NCBI GenBank assembly: GCA_002914845.1
Contig: JXTC01000048.1
Coordinates: 265,758 to 329,757 of the forward strand
DNA from: Trema orientale
Taxonomy: Eukaryota > Streptophyta > Magnoliopsida > Rosales > Cannabaceae
Length of the DNA stretch: 64,000 nucleotides
Direction of reading: 5' to 3'
Shown here in pieces: positions 37,836 through 49,587 of the stretch. The position numbers were made by a program, and so were the translations under genes. How positions within the stretch are numbered: the first letter of the stretch is position 1; the number at the start of each line of letters is the position of its first letter. The notes under the pieces are model-generated. The model was not told where the DNA came from. It was given only the letters and a program-made list of their open reading frames with translations, and made no database searches.

Positions 37836-39258
37836 AGTGTTACTCATACAAATATAAATTGTACATGGTGTGTAACATGTAAAAAGCCAGGTATGTCGCA
37901 TGTTTATTTCATGAATCACCTACTAACTAAATTATCACCCGTTTCTTGGATATGGCAGGTAGTAAGTATATTATACTATACAAATGTGTGTGTACACACG
38001 TAGATAGATTTATCTAATCTTTATGTTATATGCATGTATACGCTCACACATAAAGTCGGTAGAATAAAATGAAGTTCCGAAAAAAAAAAAAAAAAAAACC
38101 ACTCTTTACACGAACCATTAACATGTGTTCATAATGTGCATGCCGAGACTTGAAAGTACCGCAAAATTATATGAATCGAATATCGCGATATCAAGAATAT
38201 GATAAACAATATTATTACACCTCTAAACTACAATCGATTGGTATACCTTAATATTCCTTATAGCCTTTTGATCCATTTCATTCATCGTTATTTTAGAACA
38301 AATAAAAGAACATGCAAGCGCACTCATCACATGCATGCGTGATTACTTACTCACAAATTAGTTGACCATCGTTTTTGGTCAAAATTCTCCTGACAGAGGG
38401 AATGCTTGCAATATTATTCAGGCCGTACCAGTGCGTACCACACGGTCCACACCGGTGTCCCTAGTTCTCGTCTCTTTCGCGGGCATTGAGAGCACCAGTT
38501 AAAGGAGCTTTTTTCTTTTCTTTTTTTTTTTTGGTTCAAACTACTCGTATATTATCATAACGTTATATGTAATCCGACAGTTAAAAACAAAATACTAGGT
38601 AAAAGAAAAAAATACCTTATGAATTGTATACTTCCGAAGATTTTAATAATTCAATGCCACAGCATGAGACTATTTCATTTTCAATGCCACAAAACAGATC
38701 AGATCAATCCTAATCGCATAAACGCACTCATTAATAATCCAAAAATACGTATCAACGTTATAAACTAAGATGACCTAGATATATTTTTAACAGCCACACA
38801 AAAGAATAAACAAAGATAATTAAAGAACAACGTCATTCATTAAAAGGGCATATATCTAATTGTCTCACTCTCACCCTCACAAAATTCTTGAGTCCCAAAA
38901 GTTTTTAACATTTGCAATTTTTTTTGGTGTAACAAATTATACATATTGCAATAACAAAAAGGTAAAACAACAAAGTCACATTAAAGAGTGAGAGATCATC
39001 TAAAACATTCCTGAGATCCAGTACATTTTAGAGAGAGTGTGTGTGAAGCTTTTTCACATTTTTGATAATTTGTGCTTCAATATTTCATCATCATCATGAT
39101 CATCATATTTTTTTTTGGGGGGTGGGGAAATGGAGACGGGACTCACCACCTCGAGCGGTTCTAACTGGACCCAAAAAAAAAAGCCTCCAACCAATGAGAC
39201 TGCGCCACATCCACACTGTCCCCGTACGCCTTACAGTACACAACCGCCCCCCTCAATG

Positions 39259-39699
39259 TCACATCTGAATCCACCGAGCCAGTTGCGTAGGGTTGATAAT
39301 CCCCGGGATGTGGGCCCCATCGGTCTTCAGTATCCTCGCCACCTCAGCGTAACTCTGGTGCTCCTTCCTCACACTCGGCTCGGCTTCCAACTTCAGCTTC
39401 TTCGACTCGGCCGAGGACGAGCCGCCTACAGGAGCCGCCTCGGCTCGAGCCGGATCGAACTTCTGCCCGAAAAGCGTTCCCTTGGTCAAGAACTCGTACG
39501 CCATGTAGCCGGCTAGAAGCCGGTTCGACGAAGCAGGCTCATCGGCTTTGGGTACGACTGGCTTCTTAGCCGCGGCTTGAGCCGAGGCCGAAGGAGGGAG
39601 CGGAGGAGTCGACGATTTGAGCGAGTAGAAAGCCTCTCTCTCTTTTCGCTTTCTGGAGGCTCCGCCAGGTGTCAATATCCGACGAGAATTGTAACTCAT
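39259..39699 (-). CDS. Small conserved plant protein of unknown function, intronless
   Basis: A single open frame of 146 codons, much richer in G+C than its surroundings, starting MSYNSRRILTPGGASRKRKE and ending IPGIINPTQLARWIQM (stop TGA at 39261-39259). The N-terminus is basic (RKRKERE). A Pro/Ala/Ser-rich linker follows (about residues 30-58). Two blocks that I recall as conserved across plant homologues come next: NRLLAGYMAYEFLTKGTLFGQKFDPARAEA (positions ~59-88, key words GYMA, FLTKGTLFG, KFDPARAE) and the C-terminal YAEVARILKTDGAHIPGI. No enzyme motif, signal peptide or membrane span is evident. I vaguely recall homologues labelled embryo sac development arrest 6, but could not verify this. 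A GA-rich leader and a possible TATA box at 40357-40366 lie upstream. Confidence 0.85.
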   Translation of the reverse strand: MSYNSRRILTPGGASRKRKEREAFYSLKSSTPPLPPSASAQAAAKKPVVPKADEPASSNRLLAGYMAYEFLTKGTLFGQKFDPARAEAAPVGGSSSAESKKLKLEAEPSVRKEHQSYAEVARILKTDGAHIPGIINPTQLARWIQM

Positions 39700-40400
39700 C
39701 TTAATGCCTTTAAATCATGCCACGTCAGCAGGAATCCTTCCAAATTAAAAAACAAAAAAGAATTTGTTGTGGCACCTGGGAGAGGGGGGTAAAATCGTGA
39801 CTTCGGAAAAACTCTCACGGGAAGGGTAAAAGCGTCAAGTCAACTTTTTTCCTTATGTAGAGTTTGGATTGATTTTGGGGAAGCGTTCTGCGAGGGTTAA
39901 AAAGGAGAATTCAAAGTTCAAAACACACAGTTGCACAGTACCGTACAAGAGAGTAGGGGCAAAAATGTAAAACCAAGAGACGGACGTTTTTAAAACGACG
40001 CGAAAGGTGGAAGACAAAAAAGTACAAAACGAAAAGAAAATAAATGGGAAGAGAGACAAAAGGTAGGGTAGGGTAGGGTTGTGTGGTATGGTGGGTTAGG
40101 TCAAGAAGTGAAAATCGGATCGAGATGGCGGTGGTGGTCGCCGGAATCTGATACGGTAGATTTCGGTGTACGGACATCGGAGGGAGAGGCGAAGCTGCCA
40201 CGGATTGGCCGAAAATAGATGGGGAAGAGGGGGTGAGGGAGATTGAGGAGACGAGATTAAAGAAATTAGTTGGAGAAGAAATGATAGAGAGAGAGAGAGA
40301 GAGAGAGAGGGAGGGGGGAAAATGGGAAAGGAGAGAGAGAGAGAGTTAGGATGATATATATATAGAGAGAGAGAAATGGGAGAAATGAGTGAGCGGCGTG
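39700..40400 (-). promoter_or_regulatory. Promoter and long leader of the 39259 gene
   Basis: Read on -, a TATATATAT tract (40357-40366) is followed by GA/CT microsatellite DNA (40288-40345), then ~450 bp less AT-rich than the distal DNA. That stretch includes repeated CCTACCCTACCC (opposite strand 40061-40080), resembling a telo-box. A same-strand frame of 96 codons (40201-39911) lies in this stretch and could be an upstream ORF or spliced out. Transcription start was not determined. Confidence 0.5.
40288..40310. repeat. (GA)n microsatellite in the gene leader
   Basis: Eleven GA units followed by a GAGGGAGGGG purine stretch and a second GA tract (40332-40345). CT-rich in the transcribed (-) orientation, as in many plant 5' leaders. 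Confidence 0.9.
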
Positions 40401-41387
40401 GCTCTTGGATTTATATTGCATGATTCCTTTATATATACACCTCTAGTTTGGGGAAATATCTCAATTGCCATCCTCAACCACAAATGACATAATTGTCCTC
40501 TATCTTAATTTTTTTTTTTCTTTTTGAGATTTTATAAGATGGCACGAAATTGTTTAGGGCGGTATATGGTTTTTAATTTGAAATTGTTGGTTTTGATACA
40601 CAAATTGGTAATTTACTCCTGAAATACACAAATTGGTTTTGATGGCACGAAATTGTTAGTTTCGACTTTATTTTAGAAATTTACATTGAATACTCATTTT
40701 TTAGTCAAATTATACAAATACCTTTTTTTCCCCCTTAAAAAATACACATTTTCTAAGTAGACATTTCATATATAAAATTTGTGTGCTATACATTTTCAAT
40801 GCAAATTTTACCTATAATTTATATTTACACTGTAAATTTATACTACGGTACAAATTTTGAAATGTATACTGATTTTTAAGTATAATTTTTATAATACGTG
40901 TGACATAAATTTTTCTAAAAGAAACGAACAATGGGTATTTCTGAAATAAAAAAAAAATGGGCAGTTATGAAAATGTGCTTAAGAAAATGGGTTTTATATA
41001 CTTTTTCCCGTTTAAGTTGTTTATTTGAAGTTGGGACAATTTGAACTACTCTTACGAACTTGTTCTAAAATTCTAAGTGGTCTCCTAAACTTTAACCAAT
41101 AGTTCTATTTTAGTCCACAAAATACTCTAAAAATTAAACATTAAGTCCAATACTTATTAAGTTGAATATCATGCATACTTTATGTTGTAATTACAAACAT
41201 TGCTTCACTTCAAGGACTATAACGAGATTTCATATACCGATATTAATGTATTGCTAAAGAGAGGAGTATTAAAGCCAGACGTTTCAAGCCGACAAAGCAA
41301 CGAGGGAGGGAGTGGAATTCCTTATTCAAAGTATATTTTAATTTACCACCGGTGGTGGTGGCATGGCAGTGAAGGACGACCAACTAA
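40401..41387. other. Intergenic, AT-rich, no gene recognised
   Basis: AT-rich DNA with several short repeats such as CACAAATTGGT and TGGCACGAAATTGTT (near 40541-40665). No coding segment recognised. Confidence 0.5.
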
Positions 41388-41805
41388 GGCTATGTTTGGT
41401 AGAAGAGAAAGAGAGTAGAAAGGATGGAGAGTGTAGGAAGGAAGGAGAATATGAAGGAGAGAGAGGAGAGTATTAATCCCTTGTATTGTTTGGTAGAAAG
41501 GATGTAGAATAGGAATAATGAAGAGTATTTATTTGTAAAATTACCATATTATCTGTTTTATTTTTTTAAAATTAATTGACTTGAAGGGTAAATTTGTCAA
41601 TTCATATATTTTTCTTTTCAATTTTCTCCAATCCTTCCAATTTGGGAGGATGAATTTTTTTAGGCCTGGAGGGAGACCGTCTCTCTCCACTTCTCCTCTC
41701 CCTCCTTCTCTCCCTCCTACCAAACACAGGATTGTACTTCTCCCTTCATCCCTCTCCCTCCACCCCTCTCCATCCCTCCAAAAATCCCCTCTACCAAACA
41801 TAACC
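41388..41805. mobile_element. Tourist-like (PIF/Harbinger) MITE, 418 bp
   Basis: The left end GGCTATGTTTGGTAGAAG and the reverse-complemented right end GGTTATGTTTGGTAGAGG form TIRs. The flanking 3-bp TSD TAA is perfect (41385-41387 and 41806-41808). The interior is purine-rich on one side and pyrimidine-rich on the other, so the arms fold back. No coding capacity. Confidence 0.88.
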
Positions 41806-41858
41806 TAAGGCTAAAGGCTATCCTCCCTAGCCTCCAGGTATCGAACCCAAGCATCTCT

Positions 41859-43282
41859 GTGAGTGCTGAAATTATGCCTCATAGATTCCCAATGTGGCGC
41901 TAGTCTAGAGGCGTGAGGACACCACTGATCCTTTTTATTCAGAACAAAAAAAAAAAGTATATTTTAATTAATAAATTAATAGTTGAATATGGGTGAAAAT
42001 CCGAATTTCTATCTGTGGATGCAAGTGAAATAGACCTAAGATCTGAGAGCGTGAGAACACCACTGATTCTCTTTATTTAGAGCAAAAAAAGGTATATTTT
42101 AATTAATAAACTAATAGTTAAATCTAGGTAAAAATCTGAATTTTCGTCTATCGATGCAAGTGAACATAGCCCTAAGATTTTTTTTTCCCTTTTCACTTGA
42201 CTAGGTCAACTTATCTACTAGAAGTGTGGCAGCAAGGGTAAGTTCAAAAACTAAAATTTCACTAAAAATAATGTCTAATTTTATAAATGATTTATACTTT
42301 GTTCCATATTTCATCATGATTTTAAAAGAGGTTAAAATTGATAATGTCTTAATAGATAAAAATAAACATAGATAAGGTACTTTAAAATTGTTCGATTATA
42401 AGATTCGGATTTATCATAATGTAACTTTGTACTACAAGTTACTTATACGAATTAACAAATAGGTACGTAGACATTAAAAACTTCTCAGATCTCACACAAA
42501 TAGGTAGATGGTAAACACTTCTCTGATCTCACACATAACATTTTTTGATAATAATAATAATAAAAATTATGTGAGTGCTTAAATTATGCCTCGTAGATTC
42601 TCAATATGGCGCTAGTCTGGAGGCATGAGGACACCACTGATCCTTTTTATTCAGAACAAAAAAAAAGTATATTTTAATTAATAAATTAATAGTTGAATAT
42701 GGGTGAAAATCCGAATTTCTATCTGTGGATGCAAGTGAAATAGACCTGAGATCTGGAAGCGTGAGGTCACCACTGATTCTCTTTATTTAGAGCAAAAAAA
42801 AGTATATTTTAATTAATAAACTAATAGTTAAATATGGCTGAAAGTCCGAATTTTCGTCTATCGATGCAAGTGAATATAGGCCTAAGATTTTTTTTCCCCT
42901 TTTCACTTGACTGGGTCGACTTATCTACTAGAAGTGTGGCAACAAGGGCAAGTTCGAAAACTAAAATTTTACTAAAAATAATGTCTAATTTTATAAATAA
43001 TTTATACTTTGTTCCATATTTCATCATAATTTTAAAAGAAGGTTAAAATTGATAATGTCTCAATAGATAAAAATAAACATAGATAAGGTACTTTAAAATT
43101 ATTCGATTATAAGATTCGGATTTATCATAATGTAACTTTGTACTACAAGTTATTTATAGGAATTAACAAATAGGTACATTGACATTAAAAACTTCTCAGA
43201 TCTCACACAACTAGGTAGATGGTAAATACTTCTCAGATCTCACGCATAACGTTTTTTGATGATAATAATAATAAAAATTATG
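41859..43282 (+). repeat. Direct tandem duplication, period 712 bp
   Basis: Copy 1 (41859-42570) and copy 2 (42571-43282) align throughout, both starting GTGAGTGCT-AAATTATGCC and ending in (AAT)n AAAATTATGTG, with scattered single-base differences. Inside each copy a shorter unit is itself repeated: ACCACTGATCCTTTTTATTC and ACCACTGATTCTCTTTATTT, each followed by TATATTTTAATTAATAAA. The junction falls at the (AAT)n microsatellite. No coding frame. Confidence 0.93.
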
Positions 43283-43922
43283 TGTGAGATCTCACACATA
43301 AGTTTGTTTCTAGATTCAGTTTCTAAATTGTACTAATTTGTCGGTCAGAAATAACATAATCTTATTGGATGGGACGAGCTATGTATATGTCCGTGGCTTG
43401 ACAGTACTCCTCCTTACAACGCGAACCTAACTCATTAATAACCAATCCTAAATCTTGTATAGCATAGAGCCTATTACACACAAGACGATACTTATACGCC
43501 CCCCATTATTGTACCATATTCACTTTTGGCTCTATTGCACTACTTGTATAATTAAACTAACTTATGATAGAGAATTAATACGTATTGCGACTTTCATGTA
43601 CCATAATAGAGCTGAAGAATAAAATATATGTAATAAAGAGGAACAAATTTGATCGACTTATCTATACAGCTAGCATACTACTGTAAAATTGATTAATTAC
43701 AGAATTCAATTTAGAATAATTACCACATCATCAATGTTTAAATTAATTCTATTCTCATTGGTTTTGCACTTTTTCTATATATACAAGCGTTACGAATAGA
43801 GAAATTACTTTGGGTCCGCATAAAATATATCTTGCTATTTGTTCTTTTTTATATGCTTGAAATTTTAATGAAACAAGCCAATATTTCATGCTAAGAAGTA
43901 AGGGCATATATATATATGTTGG

Positions 43923-43963
<41 letters not shown>

Positions 43964-45817
43964 GGTGTGGTGTGGGTTGGTGGCATATAATGTTTTCATT
44001 TCTTTATTCGGAGGGAGTAATCAAAGTTTGTTCTGCATGCAATGAACAAAAATTTTCTTTTGCTTTTTTTTTTTTTGTTTTTTTTTTGTTTTTTGTAATT
44101 CTCTGTATGGTAAATACGTGACCTTATAATGAGAAAAAAACATAGGTAAGTAATTTATTATTTTCTTCATTTTGAATTGTATGGTGAGGCTGCATATTTA
44201 TTAAGTATACTATGTAGTATATATACATCATATTTGTAACATTAATTGTATACGAAAAAGATGATTTGTTGGGTATTAGTGGAGGCGCTTAGATCAAAAT
44301 CAACAAACCGAATAATTAATTGCTTAATTGAATCAAGCAAATCCTCAAATTGAATTGGTTTTTCTCAAAAAAATAAAAATATATAACAATAATAATTTGG
44401 TTTTGAATGAGAACTTTGCAAAAACTTAATCGTCGGTTTGATTTGTGGTTTCTGTCCAAACCGCATGAAATCGAACTGATATAGGGATATTGATGAGATC
44501 TTGTTCTTATAGCCCAATTTTTTATGACCATAGATATTGTGAGCCAGCAGCCCCACACCAAAAACCTAAACAGCTAAGAAGTACGTTCCAATTTGACCAG
44601 TTTGAACCTCCCATAAGTTAACCGAACCACATGTTCAATTTTACAAATTAATTAGATCGTACGGTCTGTAATAACCAATCAAAATCAACTAAACCGCACC
44701 TAAGTTTTATGGTATGGTCTCAGCAGTTTCAACAATTTGGAATTTGGGCTTTTACAGTGAGAGATTTGGGTTTTGACAGAATAAGCCTTGATTGAGCCTT
44801 AACTGTTCTACTGCTGTTTTTTTTTTTTAGGCTAAACTCATAATTTTAACTAAAAAAATAATACATAACACATCTTTAGTCTTACAAAGTATGCCTAAAG
44901 TCCATATTCAAATCGGAAAAAAGAAAAAAACATCATGATACTAAAAATACATTAAAACTGGCATAAAAAAAGAAAAATATAAAAACTAAAAAGTTATAAC
45001 CAAATCAAAGAAAGAATCATAGTAATTTTAAAATTTAAGTTACAACTCAATCGAAATCTAAAGTCCATACTATCTTAAAATAAATAACAAACAAATTACA
45101 ATAACAACAAAGACTTCAACTTTACAAAAAAAAAAATGAGTATTAGACACACACATAAATATTACACCACAATACTTATTGCAAAGATTATTATAAAAGA
45201 AAAAAAAAAGATTGCTACTATCCTCTATCTGACAAACTTAAAATTACAACAAAATTACATACTACACAAAACTAAAAGCACAAACTAGCACCAAAGAATA
45301 ATGTATCAAAGCTAATAGAATATTTTGGCACAACAAGAAGCAAATATATTAAATCACTACGAAATTACAACAAGATCACATAAATAAAGTAACAATCAAA
45401 CATCAACTACTTACTACTCCAACAGTAATCACTACGAAAATCAATCAAAATTAATGTATCAAATTTAATAGAATATCATATACTAAGATCATCATATAAT
45501 GAAAAGAATCTCTAGAACAATGAAATTTAATAGAATATCAAATTTAATAGAATATCATATAATAAGATCATCATATAATGAAAAGAATCTCTAGAATAAT
45601 GCAATAGGAAATAAATACATTTTCATACCACTGATGAAGAAAACAGAGTAAATATTTTTTGAGAGAATTTTTGCACAACCATTTTTTTACAAAATCCACT
45701 CTCCGAATGAACAACCAATTTTCGCATAATAAATATTTTTTAAAACCGTTATTTTTTTTTAGGGAATTAACACCATTATTGAATCCATAAAGCTATATAA
45801 AATAATGTAATCCATAT
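43283..45817. other. Intergenic up to the copia insertion
   Basis: Contains the G37 run, T-rich tracts and, from about 44290, a segment with AACCGAACCACATG and AACTAAACCGCACC words. Similar ACCGCACACCGCAC and CCATGCGGTTTG words occur beyond the copia element (51590-51630), so the copia may have inserted into an older hAT-like repeat. Repeats of AATTTAATAGAATATCA occur at 45466-45560. Confidence 0.4.
43925..43961 (+). repeat. Homopolymer G run, 37 bp
   Basis: Thirty-seven consecutive G residues framed by GGCC on the left and CCGG on the right. Potential G-quadruplex; the exact length is uncertain by nature. Confidence 0.9.
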
Positions 45818-45819
45818 TA

Positions 45820-48800
45820 TTAAGAATCAGTCCCAAAATTTAGTCCCATATCAAGCGACCCGTTAACATATCTCAGAAGCCATTTAACTCCATTCCAGTG
45901 ATCCTTTCCAGGATTTCCCATATACCTGCTAAGCACACTGACAGCTTGAGCAATATCTGGTCTAGAACAAACCATGGCATACATCAAAGACCCTATGGCA
46001 TTAGCATAAGGAACTAACGCCATGTCTTTCTTCTGATCATCTGTAATTGGACATTGAGCAGCAGAGAACTTAAAATGCCCAGCTAAAGGCAAAGTTACTG
46101 GTTTAGACTTTTCCATTGAAAACCTTTGTAGAACCTTTTCAAGATAACTCTTCTGAGATATAAACAGCTTATGTGCCTTCCTATCCCTCAATATTTCCAT
46201 ACCAAGTATTTTCCTCGCTGATCCAAGATCCTTCATATCAAATTCGGACTGAAGAGTTTGTTTTAGCTTCTGAATTTCTTGTTTATCTTCACAGGCCAGC
46301 AACATATCATCGACATATATCAACAGAAAAATTTTAAATCTTCCTTTCAGTTTTTTAAAGTAAAAACAACCATCATAGTTGCTCCTCAAGAAACCAATCT
46401 TAAGTATAAAAGTGTCAAACCTTTTATACCATTGTCTGAGTGACTGCTTGAGTCCATATAAGGACTTTTTCAGCAAACAGACCATATGTTCTTTGCCAGG
46501 AACCTTAAACCCTTCAGGTTGAGCCATTAAGATCCTCTCTTCAAGATCTCCATGTAAAAATGCTGTTTTAACATCTAATTGCTCCAGTTCCCAATCAAAC
46601 TGAGCCACAATAGCCATTAAGATCCTGATTGATGTGTGTTTCACAACTGGTAAAAACACTTCAGTATAGTCCACTCCTTCTCTTTGAGTAAACCCCCTAG
46701 CTACAAGCCTCGCCTTGTACCTGATAGGATCATTCACTAAAGTACCATCCTTTCTTTTAAAGATCCACTTACAAGACACTAATTTTTGGTTTGGCTTCCT
46801 TTCAACCAACTCCCAGGTCTGGTTCTTTTGTAGAGATTCATACTCCTCCACCATAGCTGCTAGCCACTTATCAGATTCCTTACTCATTATTGCTTCAGTA
46901 TAAGAAAGTGGTTCACTTTCTTCATACTCCATTGCTGTCACCAGAGCATATTCTAACAAATCTGCAAAACCAAACCTGTCAGGTGCCTTGACTGCTCTTC
47001 TTTCTCGATCTCTTACTAGCTGATAACTCGAACTTAGTAAGCTTGATGTTTCTGTTTCAATAGTGCTAGGCATCTGTTCATAAGCATCTGTACTAATTAC
47101 ATCCTGTGCATTTTGTTCATTGTAGGTAACTTCTTGAAGTGGTGGCTCCACCTCAAACTTAAAATACTCCTTGTTTGAAGTTGTAAAATCTGTTTCAGCA
47201 AGTTCAGAACCACCTGTACTACCTGCAGTGTTAGTCATGGTAGAAAATATTTCTTTTTCATTGAATGTTACATCCCTGCTTATTATGATTTTAACTCCTG
47301 GAGCATCTTTCATCCATAACCTATATCCTTTAACACCATCAGGATAACCAACAAAAATACATCTAACTGCTCTTGGTTCCAATTTTCCTTCATTTTGGTG
47401 TGCATATGCAATACAACCAAAAACTCTAAGATAACCATAGCTAGATGTTTTTCCAGTCCATAACTCCTCGGGTGTTTTAAAACCTATGGCACTTGATGGA
47501 ATCCTATTCACCAAATGACAAGCTGTAGTAACAGCTTCACCCCAAAAATATTTTGATAAACCTGAACCATACAACATACACCTAACTCTATCCAAAAGAG
47601 TTCTGTTCATTCTTTCTGCCAATCCATTTTGTTGGGGTGTTTTCCTAACTGTTTTATGCCTAAGGATCCCATTTTCTTGACAAAGAACATCAAATTCATC
47701 ATTGCAATACTCTAGTCCATTATCAGTTCGTAGAGCTTTCAGCCTTTTATTTGTCTGGTTTTCAACTAATGCTTTCCACTGTTTAAATTTTACTAACGCT
47801 TCATCTTTAGTTTTCAACAAATACAACCAGACCTTCCTAGAATAATCATCTATCATAGAGATAAAGTATTTATTACCTCCATGTGAAGTAACTCTGGCAG
47901 GCCCCCAAAGATCTGCATGGATATATTCTAGAATATCTTTTGTTCTATGTACTGCAGACTTGAATGCTAGCCTGTGCTGCTTTCCCAAAATACATGATTC
48001 ACAAAAGTCCAGCTTGTTTATCTTGTCACCACAGAGTAATCCTTGTTTGTACAATTCTTGTAATCCTCTGTCACTCAAATGTCCCAGTCTTTGATACCAT
48101 AATCTGGTCTTATCAGAATCAAATCCAGTTGCAGAACACGTAGAGCCAATTTCAGTGCTACCATGGAGAATGTAAAGTCCATTCTTCTTTGTGCCTTTCA
48201 TTACAGTCATGGATCCCCTTGCTACCTTTAGATGCCCATTTTCAGATTTAAAAGTATAACCTGATTCATCCAATGTCCCAAGAGAGATTAAGTTTCTTTT
48301 CAGGTCAGGTACATGCATGACTTCTTTCAAGACCCTAGTGATTCCATCAAACATCTTGATAGCTATTGTACCAATCCCAGCAACATTGCACGATACATTA
48401 TTGCCCATTAGCACTTTTCCACTAGACACCTTTTGATAGGATGTAAACCAATCTCTTCTTGGACACATATGATAAGTACACCCTGAGTCTAAAACCCATT
48501 CATCTGAAATCTTGCTTGCTGTAACTGTCAGTACTTCAGCACTCTCATACCCTTCATCTACAACTGCTGCATTTCCCTTTTGTTGATCTGATTCCTTTCC
48601 AATTCTTTCTGGGCACAACCTCCTAATATGACCATTTTTATTACAGTGATAGCACCTTACATTGCTGTAGTCTTTTTTTCCTCCTTTAGACTTTGATCTG
48701 GAATGAGACTTTTTCCTTTCACCAATTTCCCTTTTTTGTGGTCTCCCTCTAACATTCAGATTTTCACCACTATTACCCTTCTCTGTACTTTTCATATCTA

Positions 48801-49374
48801 GCATCTTTGAATTCAGAGCATTCTGAATATCATCTACAGAAATGGTAGTTCTACCATATTTCAGGGTTTCCTTAAAATGTTTAAGGGATTTTGGCAAAGA
48901 ATTTAAGAGAATTACAGGTTTATCTTCTTCCTCTATCTTAATATCCAAGTTTTCTAGATCAAGAACCAATTTATTAAAATCATCAAGACTGTCCTCAATT
49001 GACTTTGTTTCATCCATCTTAAAACCATAAAAGCTTTCCTTAAGATAAATTCTATTCGGAAGAGATTTAGTTCTGTAAATTTCCTCAAGCTTATTCCAGA
49101 TACCAACAACCGTTTTTTCATGTGATACCTTCCTAAGTACTTGATCAGAGAGACTCAGAATAATTGCACTATAAGCTTTAGGAGATACCTCTTCAATCTT
49201 CTTCTTCATCTCTATCAGCTTCTCTTTGTCAGTTGCAGGTAAATCCCTCTCACTCAGAAGTGCCTTTTCGAGCCCCTATTGCACCAGAACTGCTTCCATC
49301 TTCATCTTCCACAAGCCAAAATCGTTTTTTCCAGTAAACTTTTCAATGTCAAACTTCGTGGTAGCCATTTCCAT
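45820..49374 (-). pseudogene. copia gag-pol, missing the RNase H end, with one internal stop
   Basis: Reading on -, gag begins near 49374. It is interrupted by an in-frame TAG at 49278-49276, after which the frame stays open for 1129 codons from the Met at 49209 to 45820. Features counted from that Met: a CCHC zinc knuckle at 186-199, an aspartic protease DSG at 241-243, an integrase with an HHCC-type region and a DDE-like core (MIDDYSRK, RTDNG), and a reverse transcriptase with DVKTAFLHG and YVDD at 965-968. The C-terminal RNase H is absent: the frame runs across a junction in GACTGATT into LTR-end sequence and stops after one added residue. The missing domain is present on the opposite strand at 49593-50275. 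The element encodes, in cells, the usual self-copying machinery, but this copy cannot make a complete polyprotein. Confidence 0.93.
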
Positions 49375-49423
49375 CCGAGTTTTTGAAACCCTCTGCACTG
49401 AATCGTCACCTTCAACCTTGAAA

Positions 49424-49440
49424 CCTGGTTCTGATACCAG
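49424..49440 (-). other. Primer-binding site of the copia element
   Basis: On -, CTGGTATCAGAACCAGG directly follows the LTR end (one base spacer). It resembles the initiator-methionine tRNA 3'-end complement TGGTATCAGAGC used by most plant copia elements. Confidence 0.85.
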
Positions 49441-49441
49441 T

Positions 49442-49587
49442 TGTTAAGAATCAGTCTTGATCTTTCAACCAAGATTAGCAACCCAGATCAAGAACTTCAT
49501 CACACACCAGGAACGACCATCAACAAAGACATAAACGACAATCCAAGCTTATAGTGGTTCAGCTCCAAAATCTGGAGCCTACATCCA
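49442..49587 (-). repeat. Partial copia LTR (U5 side), inverted
   Basis: 146 bp identical by eye to the reverse complement of 50681-50826. Homology to the LTR stops at ATCCA (49587), where pol sequence of opposite polarity begins. The U3 part is missing. Confidence 0.93.

Larger units (their letters stand above)
34915..39258. other. Intergenic, AT-rich, no gene recognised apart from small repeats
   Basis: Holds a 21-bp palindrome (35471-35491), a MITE-like element (37673-37835), TA-rich tracts (36614, 37096, 37398, 37504), A/T homopolymers and, from about 39000, the presumed 3' UTR of the small gene at 39259. No exon-like coding segment was found on either strand. Confidence 0.5.

Noticed and set aside
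39911..40201. 96-codon frame as a separate gene
   Set aside because: The sequence is leader-like and AT/CT-rich, and the predicted protein has no recognisable feature; better seen as leader or upstream frame.
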